Shown here piece by piece: positions 45,501 to 56,729 of a stretch of 64,000 bases of DNA; positions within the stretch are counted from its first letter, which is position 1; each line of letters starts with the position of its first letter. A program made the position numbers and the translations under genes. Location of the stretch: NCBI RefSeq assembly GCF_051859125.1, contig NZ_JBHYGG010000046.1, positions 1 through 64,000 on the forward strand, given 5' to 3'. The DNA is from Gemmata sp051859125 (GTDB taxonomy: Bacteria; Planctomycetota; Planctomycetia; Gemmatales; Gemmataceae). A model generated the notes under the pieces. It searched no databases and was not told the origin of the DNA. It was given only the letters and a program-made list of their open reading frames with translations.

Positions 45501-45905
45501 GTACTCGCCGGTGAGCAGGAGTTTGACCGCCACGGTCCGCCCGTCGCGCCGGTCCCGCGCCGCGAACACGGCCCCGCGGGCGCCCCGGCCGATTTCGCGA
45601 ACGAGGTCGTAGGGGCCGATCGCCGAGGGCGTTTTCGACTCGCCCCAGATCGCCCGGTGAACCAGAAATTGTTCTTCGAGTTGAGGTCGGATGCCCGGGA
45701 ACCGAACGAGGTACTCGTTCGGGTCCGGCCCGCGGCCGAGGTGCTCCAGGCACACGAATTCGGCGTACACCAGTTCGACGGCGTCCTCCGCGTCCAGTTC
45801 GGGGACCAGGTAGTCCTCGGCCCGAACGGGCTCGCCCGCCGAGAGGCGACGGTCCAACTCCTCGCACCAGGCCGCCACCGGGGACCGGGGTCGCGGGTTC
45901 AACAT
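42543..45905 (-). CDS. Membrane Ser/Thr kinase with WD40 repeats
   Basis: 1120 aa. A helical N-terminal region, then a Hanks-type kinase (about 97-380): REIGRGARGAVFAA, VAVKLLL, HRDLKPGN, VSDFGLARV, YMAPEQA, ADVYALGAVLYELLTG. A transmembrane helix (about 405-427, ALIAVVVLATVGLVVGGLYY) and coiled coil follow, then a C-terminal array of WD40 repeats (about 540-1120, with repeated VRLWDLT, VRVWDRE, VRLWDAGT, SADGKRLASGSEDNTVRLWD, SPDGRALASGSRDRTVRLWD). Classic planctomycete layout. Divergent from an ECF sigma gene 80 bp away, the usual pairing; the kinase may control that sigma factor (inference). The ATG at 45905 begins before the helical domain. Confidence 0.92.
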   Translation of the reverse strand: MLNPRPRSPVAAWCEELDRRLSAGEPVRAEDYLVPELDAEDAVELVYAEFVCLEHLGRGPDPNEYLVRFPGIRPQLEEQFLVHRAIWGESKTPSAIGPYDLVREIGRGARGAVFAARDRRDGRTVAVKLLLTGEYSTADDLALFQHEAAVLARLDHPNLTRIYEAGLADGRPYLALEYIDGPPLSRALGAFGPPVAAAGLVETLARAVHHAHLQGVVHRDLKPGNILLQLGGKQGADGTTSPPGDQNPVLTATPKVSDFGLARVLDASNHRTRTGHIVGTLAYMAPEQAAGSAHRAGPAADVYALGAVLYELLTGHAPFGPDPSAATIHRILYEPPAGPRRLNPAMPRDLETVVLKCLEKNPDHRYATALVLADDLRRVLAGKPIAAQRVGRAEALRRWVARRPAPAALIAVVVLATVGLVVGGLYYNARLRAALAESEALQHQTAVALAETDSLRADTRRQLDDTRRVLFAHQLAQLPALWLREPIRARQLLGDEKLCPPELRDFTWHYFQNQCALGERSYEAAHPGGTRAVAFLVDGRLVSGGADGKLRYWPAPGSQAKPGPAVAAHGKPVTGVVVCGDRIVATSGQDRTVKVWEIEKPKPLRTITVPAAVNGLSADRRNHLLAGACGDGVVRVWDRESGREVAALAASSDPVTSVAFGAEGRLIAAGAKDGSVRLWDLTSRTAKVIGTEHSGAVVGLAFAPDGKFVVSTTERGEARVNDLLTGAARDLRGHLMPVRGAVVSPDSERILTGGDDTYLKVWDTATGQELTNLMRRDVSAAAWSPDGRWVAAGSRDGRLCVYQLPTFPPAAAYRQPTNVGVLAALPGGGIVTADRVGEVRVWGAAAATPSARFVVRPHDAGPVRPQAVLGGGAPALAVSPDGGTVAIGAGGGEVVLWDATRRTETGRWTGHDGNVAAVAFHPGGGVLATGGVDARVRLWDAGTRKPVRTLEGHTRGVLALAWSADGKRLASGSEDNTVRLWDADTGRLERELKGHTMWVLSVAFSPDGRALASGSRDRTVRLWDLDGGQPPVVLSGYTNWVYSVEFSPDGRTMATGSGHYSIDTPGEVKLCDPGAGYVRAILTNAHAPVAFSRDGTRLHVGVRGGVAELVGATSSPGPRP

Positions 45906-45985
45906 CGGCCTGTTCCGGTTAGCAGAAGTGGGGCCAGCCAGGTAAAGTAATATACGTCCCCAGAGCGCCGCGAGTCGGAGAACGC

Positions 45986-46555
45986 GTGGGCGAACCGTCG
46001 ACAAGTCGGGACGATCTCGCCGACCTGCTCAGCCGGGCCGGTAAAGGGGATTCCGCCGCGCTGACGGACCTCCTCCGCCGGTACGAGTCGCGGGTCCGGC
46101 TCGCGGCCCGCGCGCTTCTTCGGTCGCCGCTCCGACAGGCCCTCGATTCGGTCGATCTGGTCCAGTCCGTTCACCGCGCGCTGCTGCCCGGACTCCGGGA
46201 CGGCCGGTACACGTTCTCGGACGAGGGCCAGTTGCTGGCGCTCGCCGTGACGGTCCTCCGGCACAAGGTCCAGCGCGCGGCTCAGCGGAAGCGCCCGTCC
46301 GCACTCGATCCGGACGCGGACCCCGTCGACCGCACCGTTCCGCCCCCGTCGTCGCGAGCGGAGTCCGACGATCTCCTTGCACACATCTTGGGCGAGGTCG
46401 ACGGACTCGACCGGAGAGCGCTGGAGTTGCTCGCGCAAGGGTACAGCACGGTCGAGATCGCGGCGGCCCTGGAGTGCACCCCGGCGGTTCTGCGGGCGAG
46501 GTTGAGCCGCGCACGTTCCCGGCTCCGGGACTCAGGGCTGAGCGATCAGGTGTGA
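45986..46555 (+). CDS. ECF-type sigma factor, planctomycete-specific group
   Basis: 189 aa. Region 2 at about 10-80 (LLSRAGKGDSAALTDLLRRYESRVRLAAR, DSVDLVQSVHRALL) and region 4 at about 130-180 (LDRRALELLAQGYSTVEIAAALECTPAVLRARLSRARSRL). No anti-sigma gene beside it; instead the divergent neighbour is a Ser/Thr kinase-WD40 protein, the typical partner. The GTG start has GGAG 5-8 nt upstream; no ATG is possible before region 2. The 80-bp divergent spacer contains TAAAGTAATATA, a likely promoter core. Confidence 0.88.
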   Translation: MGEPSTSRDDLADLLSRAGKGDSAALTDLLRRYESRVRLAARALLRSPLRQALDSVDLVQSVHRALLPGLRDGRYTFSDEGQLLALAVTVLRHKVQRAAQRKRPSALDPDADPVDRTVPPPSSRAESDDLLAHILGEVDGLDRRALELLAQGYSTVEIAAALECTPAVLRARLSRARSRLRDSGLSDQV

Positions 46556-46921
46556 TCGGCAGGAGAGATCCCGTCGGTGGTTGATTTGCTTGCGAGTTTA
46601 AAGACTTGCTCAAATGGCATCGCACGTTCGGGAACTCTGGTGCTTTCCGAGACTACTGCGCAGTGTCTCGGCTCGGGGTGGTGGGCACCCCTGCAATTTG
46701 TGCGGCGATTGTGTGCGCAGGCCAGGCCACAACGAGCGAGGAGTCGGCCCGAGTGGCCGAGTACCGCAAGGCTCAGAACCGCGGTTCCGGTTGGAGCTCC
46801 ACGCAAGGGGGTCAGTGTACGCGCCACGCGTTCGTGACCGGCGTCTCGGCGAACCCCGCGAGTCCCCGGGTCACGCAGCGCAGGCCCGGAACGCCTTGAT
46901 GCGGATGGCGGGTGGGGGCTG
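46556..46921. other. Gap without supported gene
   Basis: 366 bp. Several overlapping short frames run through here, none with recognisable motif or consistent codon bias. Together with the integrase remnant downstream it looks like degraded insertion-sequence territory. Confidence 0.45.
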
Positions 46922-47128
46922 CTGGCCAAGCGCCTGCTGATCGATCACGACACAGAGTACGCCGACGACTTCGACACGGTGCTTGAGGCAGACGGGTGCG
47001 AGGCGAAGCGGGTCGGCCCGCGGGCCCCGAACCTGAACGCCTCCGCCTGGCGGTTCGCGCAGACCTCCCCGAGCGGAACACCTCTCGTGCCTTCGCGCGT
47101 GAGCCGCACCACCGTGAGCGATTTTTAG
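46922..47128 (+). pseudogene. Remnant of an integrase-core (rve) transposase
   Basis: An open stretch reads LIDHDTEYADDFDTVLEADG then VGPRAPNLNASAWRF, matching the rve catalytic-core blocks of IS3/IS481-type transposases (D-x-F, then RAPNxNAxAERW) with the catalytic DDE region decayed: the usual AERW is SAWRF. No start codon; stop TAG at 47128. The upstream part is not recoverable. Confidence 0.65.
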
Positions 47129-47314
47129 GGGATCGCAAGATGAGGGCGTCGCGCGAGGGTTAACCGGCGGAAGTTTCGAGTACCTCTCGGTGTCCGAGTG
47201 TCACACTCCTCGAACTGTGAGGTGTTAACCGGACGGCCAAAAGTAGCTGTACACAAAACCCGCAACCGAACCGGTTCACGCGCGAGGGGGCTCACCCAAC
47301 TCGACAGTGAACCA

Positions 47315-48706
47315 TCAACAATCGACTGTGGCGGTGAGCCAAACGAGTCGCAGTGCGGCGTCGCCCCGCACCTCGCGGGCGAACTCGCGCGCCGGGCGGT
47401 CCGTGTCAACGGAGCAGGCGTGTACCAACTCCGCCGGGTCCACGAACTCACAGAGCAGGAGCTGCAGCAACTCGGACCGAACGGACCGGTAGTCGCGGGC
47501 GCGCGCAGTGGCCAGGAACTGCCGCACGAGACCGCGGACCACACCGGGCGAGTGGGACCGGTCGAACCGGGCGTGGGCCGCGAGGAGTTGCCCGAAGGTG
47601 TCCAGGAGCGGTCGCGCGTCGGACACCGCGGCCGCGGCGTCCAGTTGCCGGAGCGCGGCGTCCGGGTCGGACCGCACCCAGGCGGCCGCCCGGTGCGCGG
47701 CCCGCCGCCACCCGGCCGGAGGCCCCGCCCAGGCGTCCCGCACCACGTCCCGCACCGGGTCGGGCGCGGCGTGCGCCCGCCACCACGCGTTGAACACAGC
47801 GTCCTGCTCGTCGAGCTGGTCGAACGCCCACGCCACGCGGAGCTGGAGGTGCTTCAGTCCGGCGATCAGGTCCGCGCATTTCACGCGCGCCGGGTGCCCC
47901 CGCTCGAACCCCACGACCCCCATGACCCCTACGAGGTACCCGAGCCAAGCGGTCTCGTCGAACTGATCGGCTCGCGGGGCGAGGGCGTCGAGATTGACCT
48001 CGACCCGCACGAGCGCCCGCGCGGCCCCCGCGGCCGCGAGCCGCATCCGCGCCGCCCGCAGGAGCGGCCCCGGCGCGGCCCCGGCGTCGAGGAGCCGCGC
48101 GTACGGCCCGAACAGCGCGGCGTCGGGGTCGGCCTCCAGTTCGCGCTGGTACAGGTCCGCGGCCGCCCCGGTGAGCCGGGCGCGGTCCAGCGCCGCGGCC
48201 AGCCAGAGGTGGCGGGTGCGGGTGGCGTCGAGCGCCGGGCGGAGCGCGAGGAGCCAGTACAGCCGCAGCGGGACCGCGGGCGCGTCGGCCCGCACTGTCG
48301 CCAACTCCACCAGCCGCGAGTACGCGGCGTGCAACTCCCCGCGCGCGGCCAGCGCCCACGCCTCGTCCACGGGGTCGCCGGGCCGGTGCGCCCGCGGGTC
48401 GGCCGCGTCGGCCGTGTACGCCTCCGGGACGTCAGCCTCGGGGGCCGGCGGCCGGAGCGGCTCGGCCGGCGGGTCGGGATCGTCCGACAGGTCGAACCGC
48501 GACCGCCACTTCAGGGCGTCGAGCGCGGCCTCGTAGGCCTCGCGGACGCGGCGGAACTGGTCCGGGAACCGCTCCGGTTTGAACCGGCGGATGAGGCGGG
48601 TGTAGGCCCGCTTGAGGTCCGTTTCGGTGGCGGTGTGCCTCACCCCGAGCAACTCGTAGGGGTCGCGCGGCCACCGCTCCGGGTCGTCGGGGAGTTCGTC
48701 GGGCAT
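47315..48706 (-). CDS. J-domain-like protein with degenerate HPD motif
   Basis: 463 aa. The first ~70 residues form a J-domain (DPYELLGVRHTATETDLKRAYTRLIRRF..., ending REAYEAALDAL), but the HPD tripeptide is replaced by KPE (RRFKPERFP), as in J-like domains of HscC-type partners. The rest (about 110-463) is a helical-repeat region rich in Ala and Trp (TPR-like: LWLAAALDRARLTGAAADLYQRELEADPDAA). Last gene of the hsp70 operon, 21 nt after the preceding gene. It probably targets the Hsp70 at 49825, though loss of HPD predicts altered or no ATPase stimulation. ATG at 48706 chosen over an upstream TTG. Confidence 0.75.
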   Translation of the reverse strand: MPDELPDDPERWPRDPYELLGVRHTATETDLKRAYTRLIRRFKPERFPDQFRRVREAYEAALDALKWRSRFDLSDDPDPPAEPLRPPAPEADVPEAYTADAADPRAHRPGDPVDEAWALAARGELHAAYSRLVELATVRADAPAVPLRLYWLLALRPALDATRTRHLWLAAALDRARLTGAAADLYQRELEADPDAALFGPYARLLDAGAAPGPLLRAARMRLAAAGAARALVRVEVNLDALAPRADQFDETAWLGYLVGVMGVVGFERGHPARVKCADLIAGLKHLQLRVAWAFDQLDEQDAVFNAWWRAHAAPDPVRDVVRDAWAGPPAGWRRAAHRAAAWVRSDPDAALRQLDAAAAVSDARPLLDTFGQLLAAHARFDRSHSPGVVRGLVRQFLATARARDYRSVRSELLQLLLCEFVDPAELVHACSVDTDRPAREFAREVRGDAALRLVWLTATVDC

Positions 48707-48727
48707 GGGGGGGCTCAACGGGTGCGG

Positions 48728-49824
48728 TCAGCGTTTGGTTGCCGGCGGGGCTGTACCGTCGAGCGGACCCCACCGCGGTTCGTGCCAGCCGGCCAGGGCG
48801 GGCCGCCCGCACCGCACCCAGTCGTCGTACCTCGGGGGCGGGTCGCGACGGGGCAACTGCTCGTAGCTTCGGTAGTTCGCAATCTCGGTGACGGTGAAGA
48901 ACGCGCCGTCCGACGGCGTGCGCGTGCCCCCCGGCCGCGGCTTGTACTCGGGCGGCGGTGCCGGTCGGTACGAACCGCCCGGAGGCAGCGTGACCGGGGC
49001 CGGGTCCGGGGCGCGGTTCGACGAGAGCGACATGAGCCCGCGCAGGATCGTGACGACGATCACGACGGCGATCCACGGGCCGCCGCACCCGCTGCCCGCG
49101 GCCGCCGCGGGGGCCGCCGCACGCCGGGAGGCGCTCGCGGCCCGGACCATCTCCTCGGTCGGGCCGTCGTCCGCGTACCACGCCCGTGACGCCTCGACCG
49201 GGTCGCGCGGGGCGAAGCTCTCCAGCGTGCCCTCGGACGCGGCGGCCGCGAACCCGGCCGCGTCGAACCCGGGCGAGAGGCGGCGCATCAACTGGGGGTC
49301 GAGGCGGGCCGAGGCGGGGGCCATGTGACCCAGGGCCGCCGCACCGCGGACCAGTTCGCCGTGCCGGGGCGCGTTCGCCACGAGCCACTCGTTCCGGCGA
49401 ACGGCGCGGGCGCGGGGCGGGAGCACGAACAACTCGCGGGCGACGCCGGCGACTTCCTCCGCGGCCGCGTCCGGCACCGGCTCCGCGGTCACGTCCAGCC
49501 CGGCGCGGAGGGCCGCGAGCCGCTCCGTGAGCGGCCCCGGCGGCACGCCCGCGCCGAGCGCCGCCCACTCCTCGCGGCGCTCGGCCGGGGGCAGCGACCA
49601 GAACCGGCGGGCGAAGTCCCCGACCGCCGCGGCCGGGCCGAGGTCGGTGTCCGGGTCGACGGGCGCGGCCGCGAGCGCGAGCGCGTTCACCGCCGCGACC
49701 CGCTCGGGCGACGGGACGAACTCGTCGCCGGGCAGGGAGACGAGGAACGCGCCGACGGCGGCGGCGGGGGGGGCGTCCGGCGGGACGCCGAGGGCGGCCG
49801 CGGCCGCGGTCCGGAGGTCGGCGC

Positions 49825-49828
<4 letters not shown>
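48728..49828 (-). CDS. Single-pass membrane protein of unknown function in the Hsp70 operon
   Basis: 366 aa. No family recognised. The N-terminal ~240 residues are helical and Ala-rich; one transmembrane helix lies at about 250-270 (CGGPWIAVVIVVTILRGLMSL); the remaining ~100 residues are Pro-rich and end RYDDWVRCGRPALAGWHEPRWGPLDG. Its ATG overlaps the Hsp70 stop (ATGA) and the J-like gene follows 21 nt later, so the three proteins are probably made together. It could dock the chaperone pair to the membrane (inference). Confidence 0.7.
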
Positions 49829-51570
<1,742 letters not shown>

Positions 51571-51983
51571 GTCGCCCCGCGAGTGTGTGGCCCGGAGGAG
51601 GACGCATCGGCGGCCCACCGGGTTCGGGTGGGACCATTATGTGCGCCGCAGGGGTCCTCTGCCATCCTTCCTAATTGTCTCCGCACGGTGAACGCAACAG
51701 TTGGTGAGAATTCAGGTGCGACGTTCCCGAACGTTTGCGACAATTCGTAACCCTTCGATGATGCACGCGGGGTGTGGACATGCGAACCCCGGCTTTCTTG
51801 TAGCTCACGGTACTCGTCGTCGAATTCTCCGTCGGGACACCTCCCCGGCAGGCACTTACCGCCGCGGATCCGCCCCGGGGTGACCCGCCCGCCGATCCGT
51901 TGCCACCCGGTTGTGTCCTGCGGTTGGGGACCGATCGGTTCCGAACGACCAGTACTGCCTCCGGCGGCGCTGTCGTGTGGTAG

Positions 51984-52500
51984 CCCGATAGCAAGTACAT
52001 CGCGGTCACGGAGCCGGGCCACGCCGTCCGCGTTTGGGACGCGGAGGAGGGAAAACTGGTCGCCCACTTCGAAGGGCCGTTCGACCAATGCTCCCCGGCG
52101 TTCACCCCCGAGGGCACGTCGCTCCGCCTCACCGAGCACCGCGGCGTGGTGTGGCGGCTGAACGCCACCACGAGGGAGCGGGCATTCTCGTGGACGCGAG
52201 GCCCGCCAAGCCGTGCCCCAACAAGGCGTGGTTCGAACACGCCCCGTCCGTTCAGGTCGGCCCGGACGGGCGGGAGATCCTCGTCACCGACAAGGACGGG
52301 AACTGGGAGGCGCGCAATCCGGCGGTGCCGAACGACGTGGTGACGCGTTTGGCCGCGGCCCCCGTCGGGGTCTGGATCAGTCCGCGCACGAGCACAAGTT
52401 CTGGGTCTTCGCCGACGGGCAGACGGTGACCCGCGTCGAACGGGCGACGGGCCGGGCCGCGCCCGTGACCGTTCGGGGGCGGAGGACCCCAACGCGAAGA
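51984..52500 (+). pseudogene. Frameshifted WD40/beta-propeller gene remnant
   Basis: Three successive frames read one propeller: first YIAVTEPGHAVRVWDAEEGK and FTPEGTSLRLT..GVVWRLNATTRERAFSW; then a second frame VQVGPDGREILVTDKDGNWEARNP; then a third frame SAHEHKFWVFADGQTVTRV ERATGR. At least two frameshifts (near 52190 and 52375) and an in-frame TAG upstream (51981) show decay. The full gene must have been larger; its kinase or N-terminal part is not found here. Confidence 0.7.
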
Positions 52501-53388
52501 GGGCACTCCGGCTCCTGCCGGTCGCCGTCTCCCCCGTCGTCGTCAGCAGAGCCGGCGGCCGACGCACGACCCGTCACGATCACGGAGCACCGGGGCGCTC
52601 CGGTTCGGCTTGCTTCCCGGGACTCGTGGCAGGGTGCCGAACCGTGGCCCACGCACTGAAATCCCTGTGTATCGCCCCGGTCTCGGTCGCTGGCTCGGGT
52701 GGTCGAGTAGCTGAACGCCGAGCACCGGATGCTCCGGTGCCAGCTCCCGGCGGGAGTAGTGTACCCGCTCGGGACCGGGCGCGCCGGGACGGCCCGAGCA
52801 GCGGGTCGGGTCGGCGGTGAGGGACCTGACCTCGATCGTGTCGTACCGGACGTTCACCCGGTGGGAGGCCGCGGCGGCGGGGCCGGGGAGCGCGGTTGGC
52901 CTGTACACCCGGACGCCGGGCCGGCCGTCGGTCCGTTCGTGTCGGGTCGTACCCGGTTAGTGGAACCGACGACGACGGACGATTCGCCGAACCGAGCCCG
53001 GCCCGGGGCCGGAGGTGGAGATTGCGCCGGCACGCCCCCGACTCCGCCCCCGCCCCGGGTCAGTCCGAATCAATCCACCTCGCCCCTTTAATCCACCGAA
53101 TCGCCTCACCCCACCTTACTCGCCTTACCGATGCTATCCGGCGTTCAATTGCCATCCTCACCGGCCGCCGGGAATCCCACCGGGCTCGGACCAACCCGAG
53201 CCCGGATCGGTGCGGTGCCGCGGTCGAACGGATACGCTCACGGGCTACCGAATGCGATCACCGGTCCCGTGGGGCGGGCGAGGGACCCGGTGCCGGAGTC
53301 CGCACGTCGACGCCCGCCGTGCGGTTCGGGTCGCCGAGGCGCGTCGGGTCGCGGATGGTGCTCGGTGGAATCTCCTCGGGGTGACGTG
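52501..53388. other. Gene-poor gap before the patatin gene
   Basis: 888 bp with no recognisable coding region. 53085-53150 is less GC-rich (CCTTTAATCCACC, CCACCTTACTCGCC) and may carry the promoter of the lipoprotein gene that starts at 53389. 51571-51983, upstream of the WD40 remnant, is likewise without a supported gene and contains the promoter region of the Hsp70 operon. Confidence 0.45.
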
Positions 53389-54762
53389 ATGTCCAGACAA
53401 CTCCGGCGCGCCGCGGTGAGCGGGTCACTTCTGTGTGCGGTCCTGACGCTGGCCGTCGGGTGCCGGTACCGCCAGACGACGAACTGCCCGACCCCCGCCG
53501 CGTCCGGGTTGACCACCCGCGACCTCATCGACCCCGCGGCGCAGGCCGAGGGGGAGCAGTTTATCGGCGTCGAGCATTTCAACGAGACGGCAGAGAAGCG
53601 GGCCGCCCACCTGCGGGACGAGTTACTCAAGGACGCACCGCCCGGGCGGCCGGAGCGCAACGTCCTGTGCCTGTCGGGCGGCGGGTCGTACGGGGCGTAC
53701 TCGGCCGGCGTGCTGGTCGGGTGGACCGCCCGCGGCGACCGGCCGCAGTTCGACGTGGTGACCGGCATCAGCACGGGCGCCCTAATCGCCCCGTTCGCCT
53801 TCCTCGGGTCGAGCTATGACGCCCAGATTCAGGAGTTCTACACGACCATCACCAACGACGACATCTTCAAGAAGCAACTCGTCCGGGGGCTGTTCGGTGG
53901 GGAGTCGTTCGCAGACACAACGCCGCTCCGGAAGAAGATCTCCGGGGTGCTGACCTGCGAGGTGATTGCCGAAATCGCCGCCGCCCACCAGGCCGGCCGG
54001 CGGCTCATGATCGGCACGACGGAGGAGGAGGGGAAGCGCTTCATCCTCTGGGACATCGGCGAGATCGCGAGCCGCAACGGCCCCCGCGACCGGGACCTGA
54101 TCATCGACGTCATGATCGGGTCGTCCGCGATCCCCGGGGCGTTCCCGCCGTCCAAGATCGACGTGTGTGTGGACGGCAAGTGCTACACCGAGCGGCACGT
54201 GGACGGCGGGGTGTCGCAGGGGCTCTTTTTCTACCCCCCGTACGTCCCCCCGGAAGCGCGTAACCGTCAGACCATGAACATGGTCGGGACGAACGTTTAC
54301 ATCATCGTGGCGGGGAAACTGTACGCCGACGCCGAGGTGATCAAACCCAGTGCCCTGTCCCAGGGGACCAAGGCCATGAACACGGTCCTGTACGCCCAGA
54401 CCCGGGGCGACCTCCAGCGGTTGTGGACGGTGTGCGTGCTGAAGGGGATGACCTACAACCTGACGGCCATCCCGGCCGAGTACCCGCCGCTGGGGTCGTG
54501 CGGCGAGTTCGACCCGAAGGTGATGACCGCCCTGTTCCGGGAGGGCCAGTCCGTGGTCCGCTCGGCGAGCGCGTGGCGGCGGACCCCGCCGGTGGCGGAC
54601 GCCGCCCACGGCGAACTGCCCCAGATCCGGGCGGGCCGGAACCTGACGTTCCAGCCGCGGGGGCCGCAGCACCCGATCCCCGGTCCGAGGAAGATGGTGG
54701 TGCAGCCGATGTACCCCGGTGCGGTCCCCGCGACGAACGTGCCCGTCCCCGCCCAGCCGTGA
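53389..54762 (+). CDS. Patatin-like phospholipase, lipoprotein
   Basis: 457 aa. Lipobox LAVGC after a signal peptide, so probably anchored in the envelope. Patatin motifs complete: oxyanion loop LSGGGSYGAYSAG, nucleophile elbow GISTG (Ser), and catalytic Asp in HVDGGVSQG. The ATG at 53389 has TCGGGGTGACG upstream; weak but it places the lipobox at the correct distance. C-terminal ~60 residues are Pro-rich. Single gene; likely hydrolyses lipid acyl esters; substrate unknown. Confidence 0.87.
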   Translation: MSRQLRRAAVSGSLLCAVLTLAVGCRYRQTTNCPTPAASGLTTRDLIDPAAQAEGEQFIGVEHFNETAEKRAAHLRDELLKDAPPGRPERNVLCLSGGGSYGAYSAGVLVGWTARGDRPQFDVVTGISTGALIAPFAFLGSSYDAQIQEFYTTITNDDIFKKQLVRGLFGGESFADTTPLRKKISGVLTCEVIAEIAAAHQAGRRLMIGTTEEEGKRFILWDIGEIASRNGPRDRDLIIDVMIGSSAIPGAFPPSKIDVCVDGKCYTERHVDGGVSQGLFFYPPYVPPEARNRQTMNMVGTNVYIIVAGKLYADAEVIKPSALSQGTKAMNTVLYAQTRGDLQRLWTVCVLKGMTYNLTAIPAEYPPLGSCGEFDPKVMTALFREGQSVVRSASAWRRTPPVADAAHGELPQIRAGRNLTFQPRGPQHPIPGPRKMVVQPMYPGAVPATNVPVPAQP

Positions 54763-55164
54763 CCGCGGGTGGCCGCCGAACTCTATGTGTCGGTGGCTCG
54801 GGCGTTCTCGGCTCGAAGCGCGTCGGTCCGCGGCGCCAGCCCGACGACCCTCGCGGGCATCGTTTCCAGTGCGGCCCGGGACTCGCGGGGTGCCAGGCTC
54901 GCCGCCCACTGCCCGGGGGCGGCGCAGGGCGTGTTCTACGGCCGTGGGCAGCGAGGCACGAGATTCCTTCGCCTCGGGCCCCGAGATCGCCGGGGTGCGG
55001 TCGACCCGGGTCACGCCGGTGGACAGTCCCCGCACGGAGCCGTTCTGCGTGTCGAACGGCCCCCTCTCGGTGGCGACCAGCAACACGAAGAGAGGGCGGT
55101 GAGGCGGCGCGAGGAGCCCCATCCCGGGTTTCACGACGTCCCGCGAGTCCACCGCGGGGTGTAG
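54763..55164. other. Gap between patatin gene and insertion sequence
   Basis: 402 bp with no coherent gene. Overlapping frames on both strands are open only because of high GC. Confidence 0.45.
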
Positions 55165-56560
55165 TCCTACAGCCGTAATTTGTCATCCGGCGGTTTGGCG
55201 TTTCGTTTCTTGTAGTGCGACCTGCGAGCCTGATACTGGTGAGATCTCCGCCACACGGACCATGCGAACGCTCTTTCCGGTGACGACAGTTGATCCCGCA
55301 CCAGCTGGAGCAACAACTTCCTGACTTCCGGTACGGTCAGGGGGATGAGCTTCGGATCCCCTTTTTTCTCCCCCTCGGGCGGGGGAGCTTCGCACGGATT
55401 GCTGACACCACGGCCAGCGCCCACAGGCTTAGCGTCACGTGTCGGTACCACCCCGTCCAACTCCGGACCTCGTACTCGCCCAACCCGCAGCCCCCCTTCC
55501 CGAGCTCAAAGCACTCCTCGATCGCCCAACGGGTTCCGGCGACTCGCACCAGATCGCTGAGGGTCGTACTCGGTGGCCCACCGCAAGCGAAGTACGCCAC
55601 CACGGTCGGGTCGGACACGTTCCGTCGGATCAACAGCCACCGCGTGCATTCCTTCGGTTCCGGAGAGTTCGTCCGAATCAACGCCCAGTCGTACACCCGC
55701 GGTCCCTTCGCACCCGTCCCGCAACTGAGACGGTGCCAATCACCCGCCGCCACCTCGGTAAGCAACGCCCGCACCCGAACCTGCCGAAAGCCCGCCCACA
55801 CGGAGAAGTCCGTCCGCACCCCGACGACATACCCCAGGCCGTGGCCCTCGAGGGCCGTGCGGAACTGGTAATCGGGGCCGTAGACCGCGTCGGCCGTGAC
55901 CCACTTCGCCGGCACCCCGGCCGCCACCGCCCGGGTGATCCTCCTCCGAGCCAGCACCAGCTTCGTGGCGAACGCCACCGTCTTCGGCACCCCAGCCGCC
56001 TTCCGCCGGTCCTTGTCCTGTGCCCATTCCTTCGGCAGGTAGAGCTCCCGGTCGATCAACGCCCGCCCCCGCGGCGTCGCGTAGCCGAGGAACACCCCGA
56101 CCTGGCAGTTCTCGACCCGCCCCGCCGTTCCCGAGTACTGCCGGGCCACCCCACACGACTTCGTGCCCTTTTTGAGGAAGCCCGTCTCGTCCACTACGAG
56201 CACCCCGGCGGGGTCGCCCAGGTGCTCGGCCACGTACCGAGTCAGGTCATCCGGCACCGCATCCGCATCCCAGCCGGCGCGGGCCAGGAGGTGCTGGACG
56301 CCGTCCGGGGTTGGATCCCCGAGGTGCTCGGCCAGCTGCCAGCCGTTCTTCCGCTCGGTCTCGCTCAACAGTCCGCGTATGTAGCCCACGGCCCGCTCGC
56401 GTGGCTCACTCCGAGCGAAGTGTCGGCCGATCCGCTCCGCCACGACGGTGACTTCTTCCGCCCACCCCGCTACGTCCCGCTCCGTCGGTCGTCCTGACAT
56501 GACTTCTTCCCCCAACGCATTCGCTGCGCAGGGGTAATTCTAGCTTCTACGGCTGTAGGA
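55165..56560 (-). mobile_element. IS701-like insertion sequence, 1396 bp
   Basis: Terminal inverted repeats TCCTACAGCCGTA at 55165-55177 and its complement at 56548-56560 (13/13; the match extends 3 bp outward on both sides, TAG...CTA). Flanks are GTAG (55161-55164) and CTAG (56561-56564), so the YTAR-type 4-bp target duplication of IS701 elements is nearly, not exactly, conserved. It encodes one transposase read in two frames (see 55167-56500). Length fits the family. Confidence 0.85.
55167..56500 (-). CDS. IS701-type DDE transposase, split by a probable programmed -1 frameshift
   Basis: The first frame runs 56500 to 55337 (387 aa). DDE residues: first Asp in VVDETGFLKKG, second in TADAVYG, Glu in AIEECFELGKGGCGLG. 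Near its end the frame reads AGA AAA AAG, i.e. the -1 slippery heptamer A-AAA-AAG at about 55360-55372 (GGGGGAGAAAAAAGGGG on this strand). The -1 frame continues to 55167 and encodes the expected family C-terminus (LIPLTVPEVRKLLLQLV, then SVWRRSHQYQARRSHYKKR). The TAG stop lies inside the terminal repeat. Unshifted product would end RSSSP after the heptamer. The alternative explanation is an inactivating single-base change in an A6 run. Confidence 0.85.
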
Positions 56561-56729
56561 CTAGACAGGTATGCCACCATGTGGGCTATTTCCGCCGGGC
56601 CGATCAGCCGCTGGAGCGGCGACGACGAGTGTTGCGGGGACCCGCTCCGGATGCTGAAGTGTACGTGCGCCCTATGTTCACGCACGAAGGTGGCGATCTA
56701 CCGCCCGGAAAAGCGTAGCCCGATCCGTC

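Noticed and set aside
51671..52567. 298-codon minus-strand frame over the WD40 remnant
   Set aside because: The plus strand carries recognisable WD40 blocks; the minus frame has no motif.
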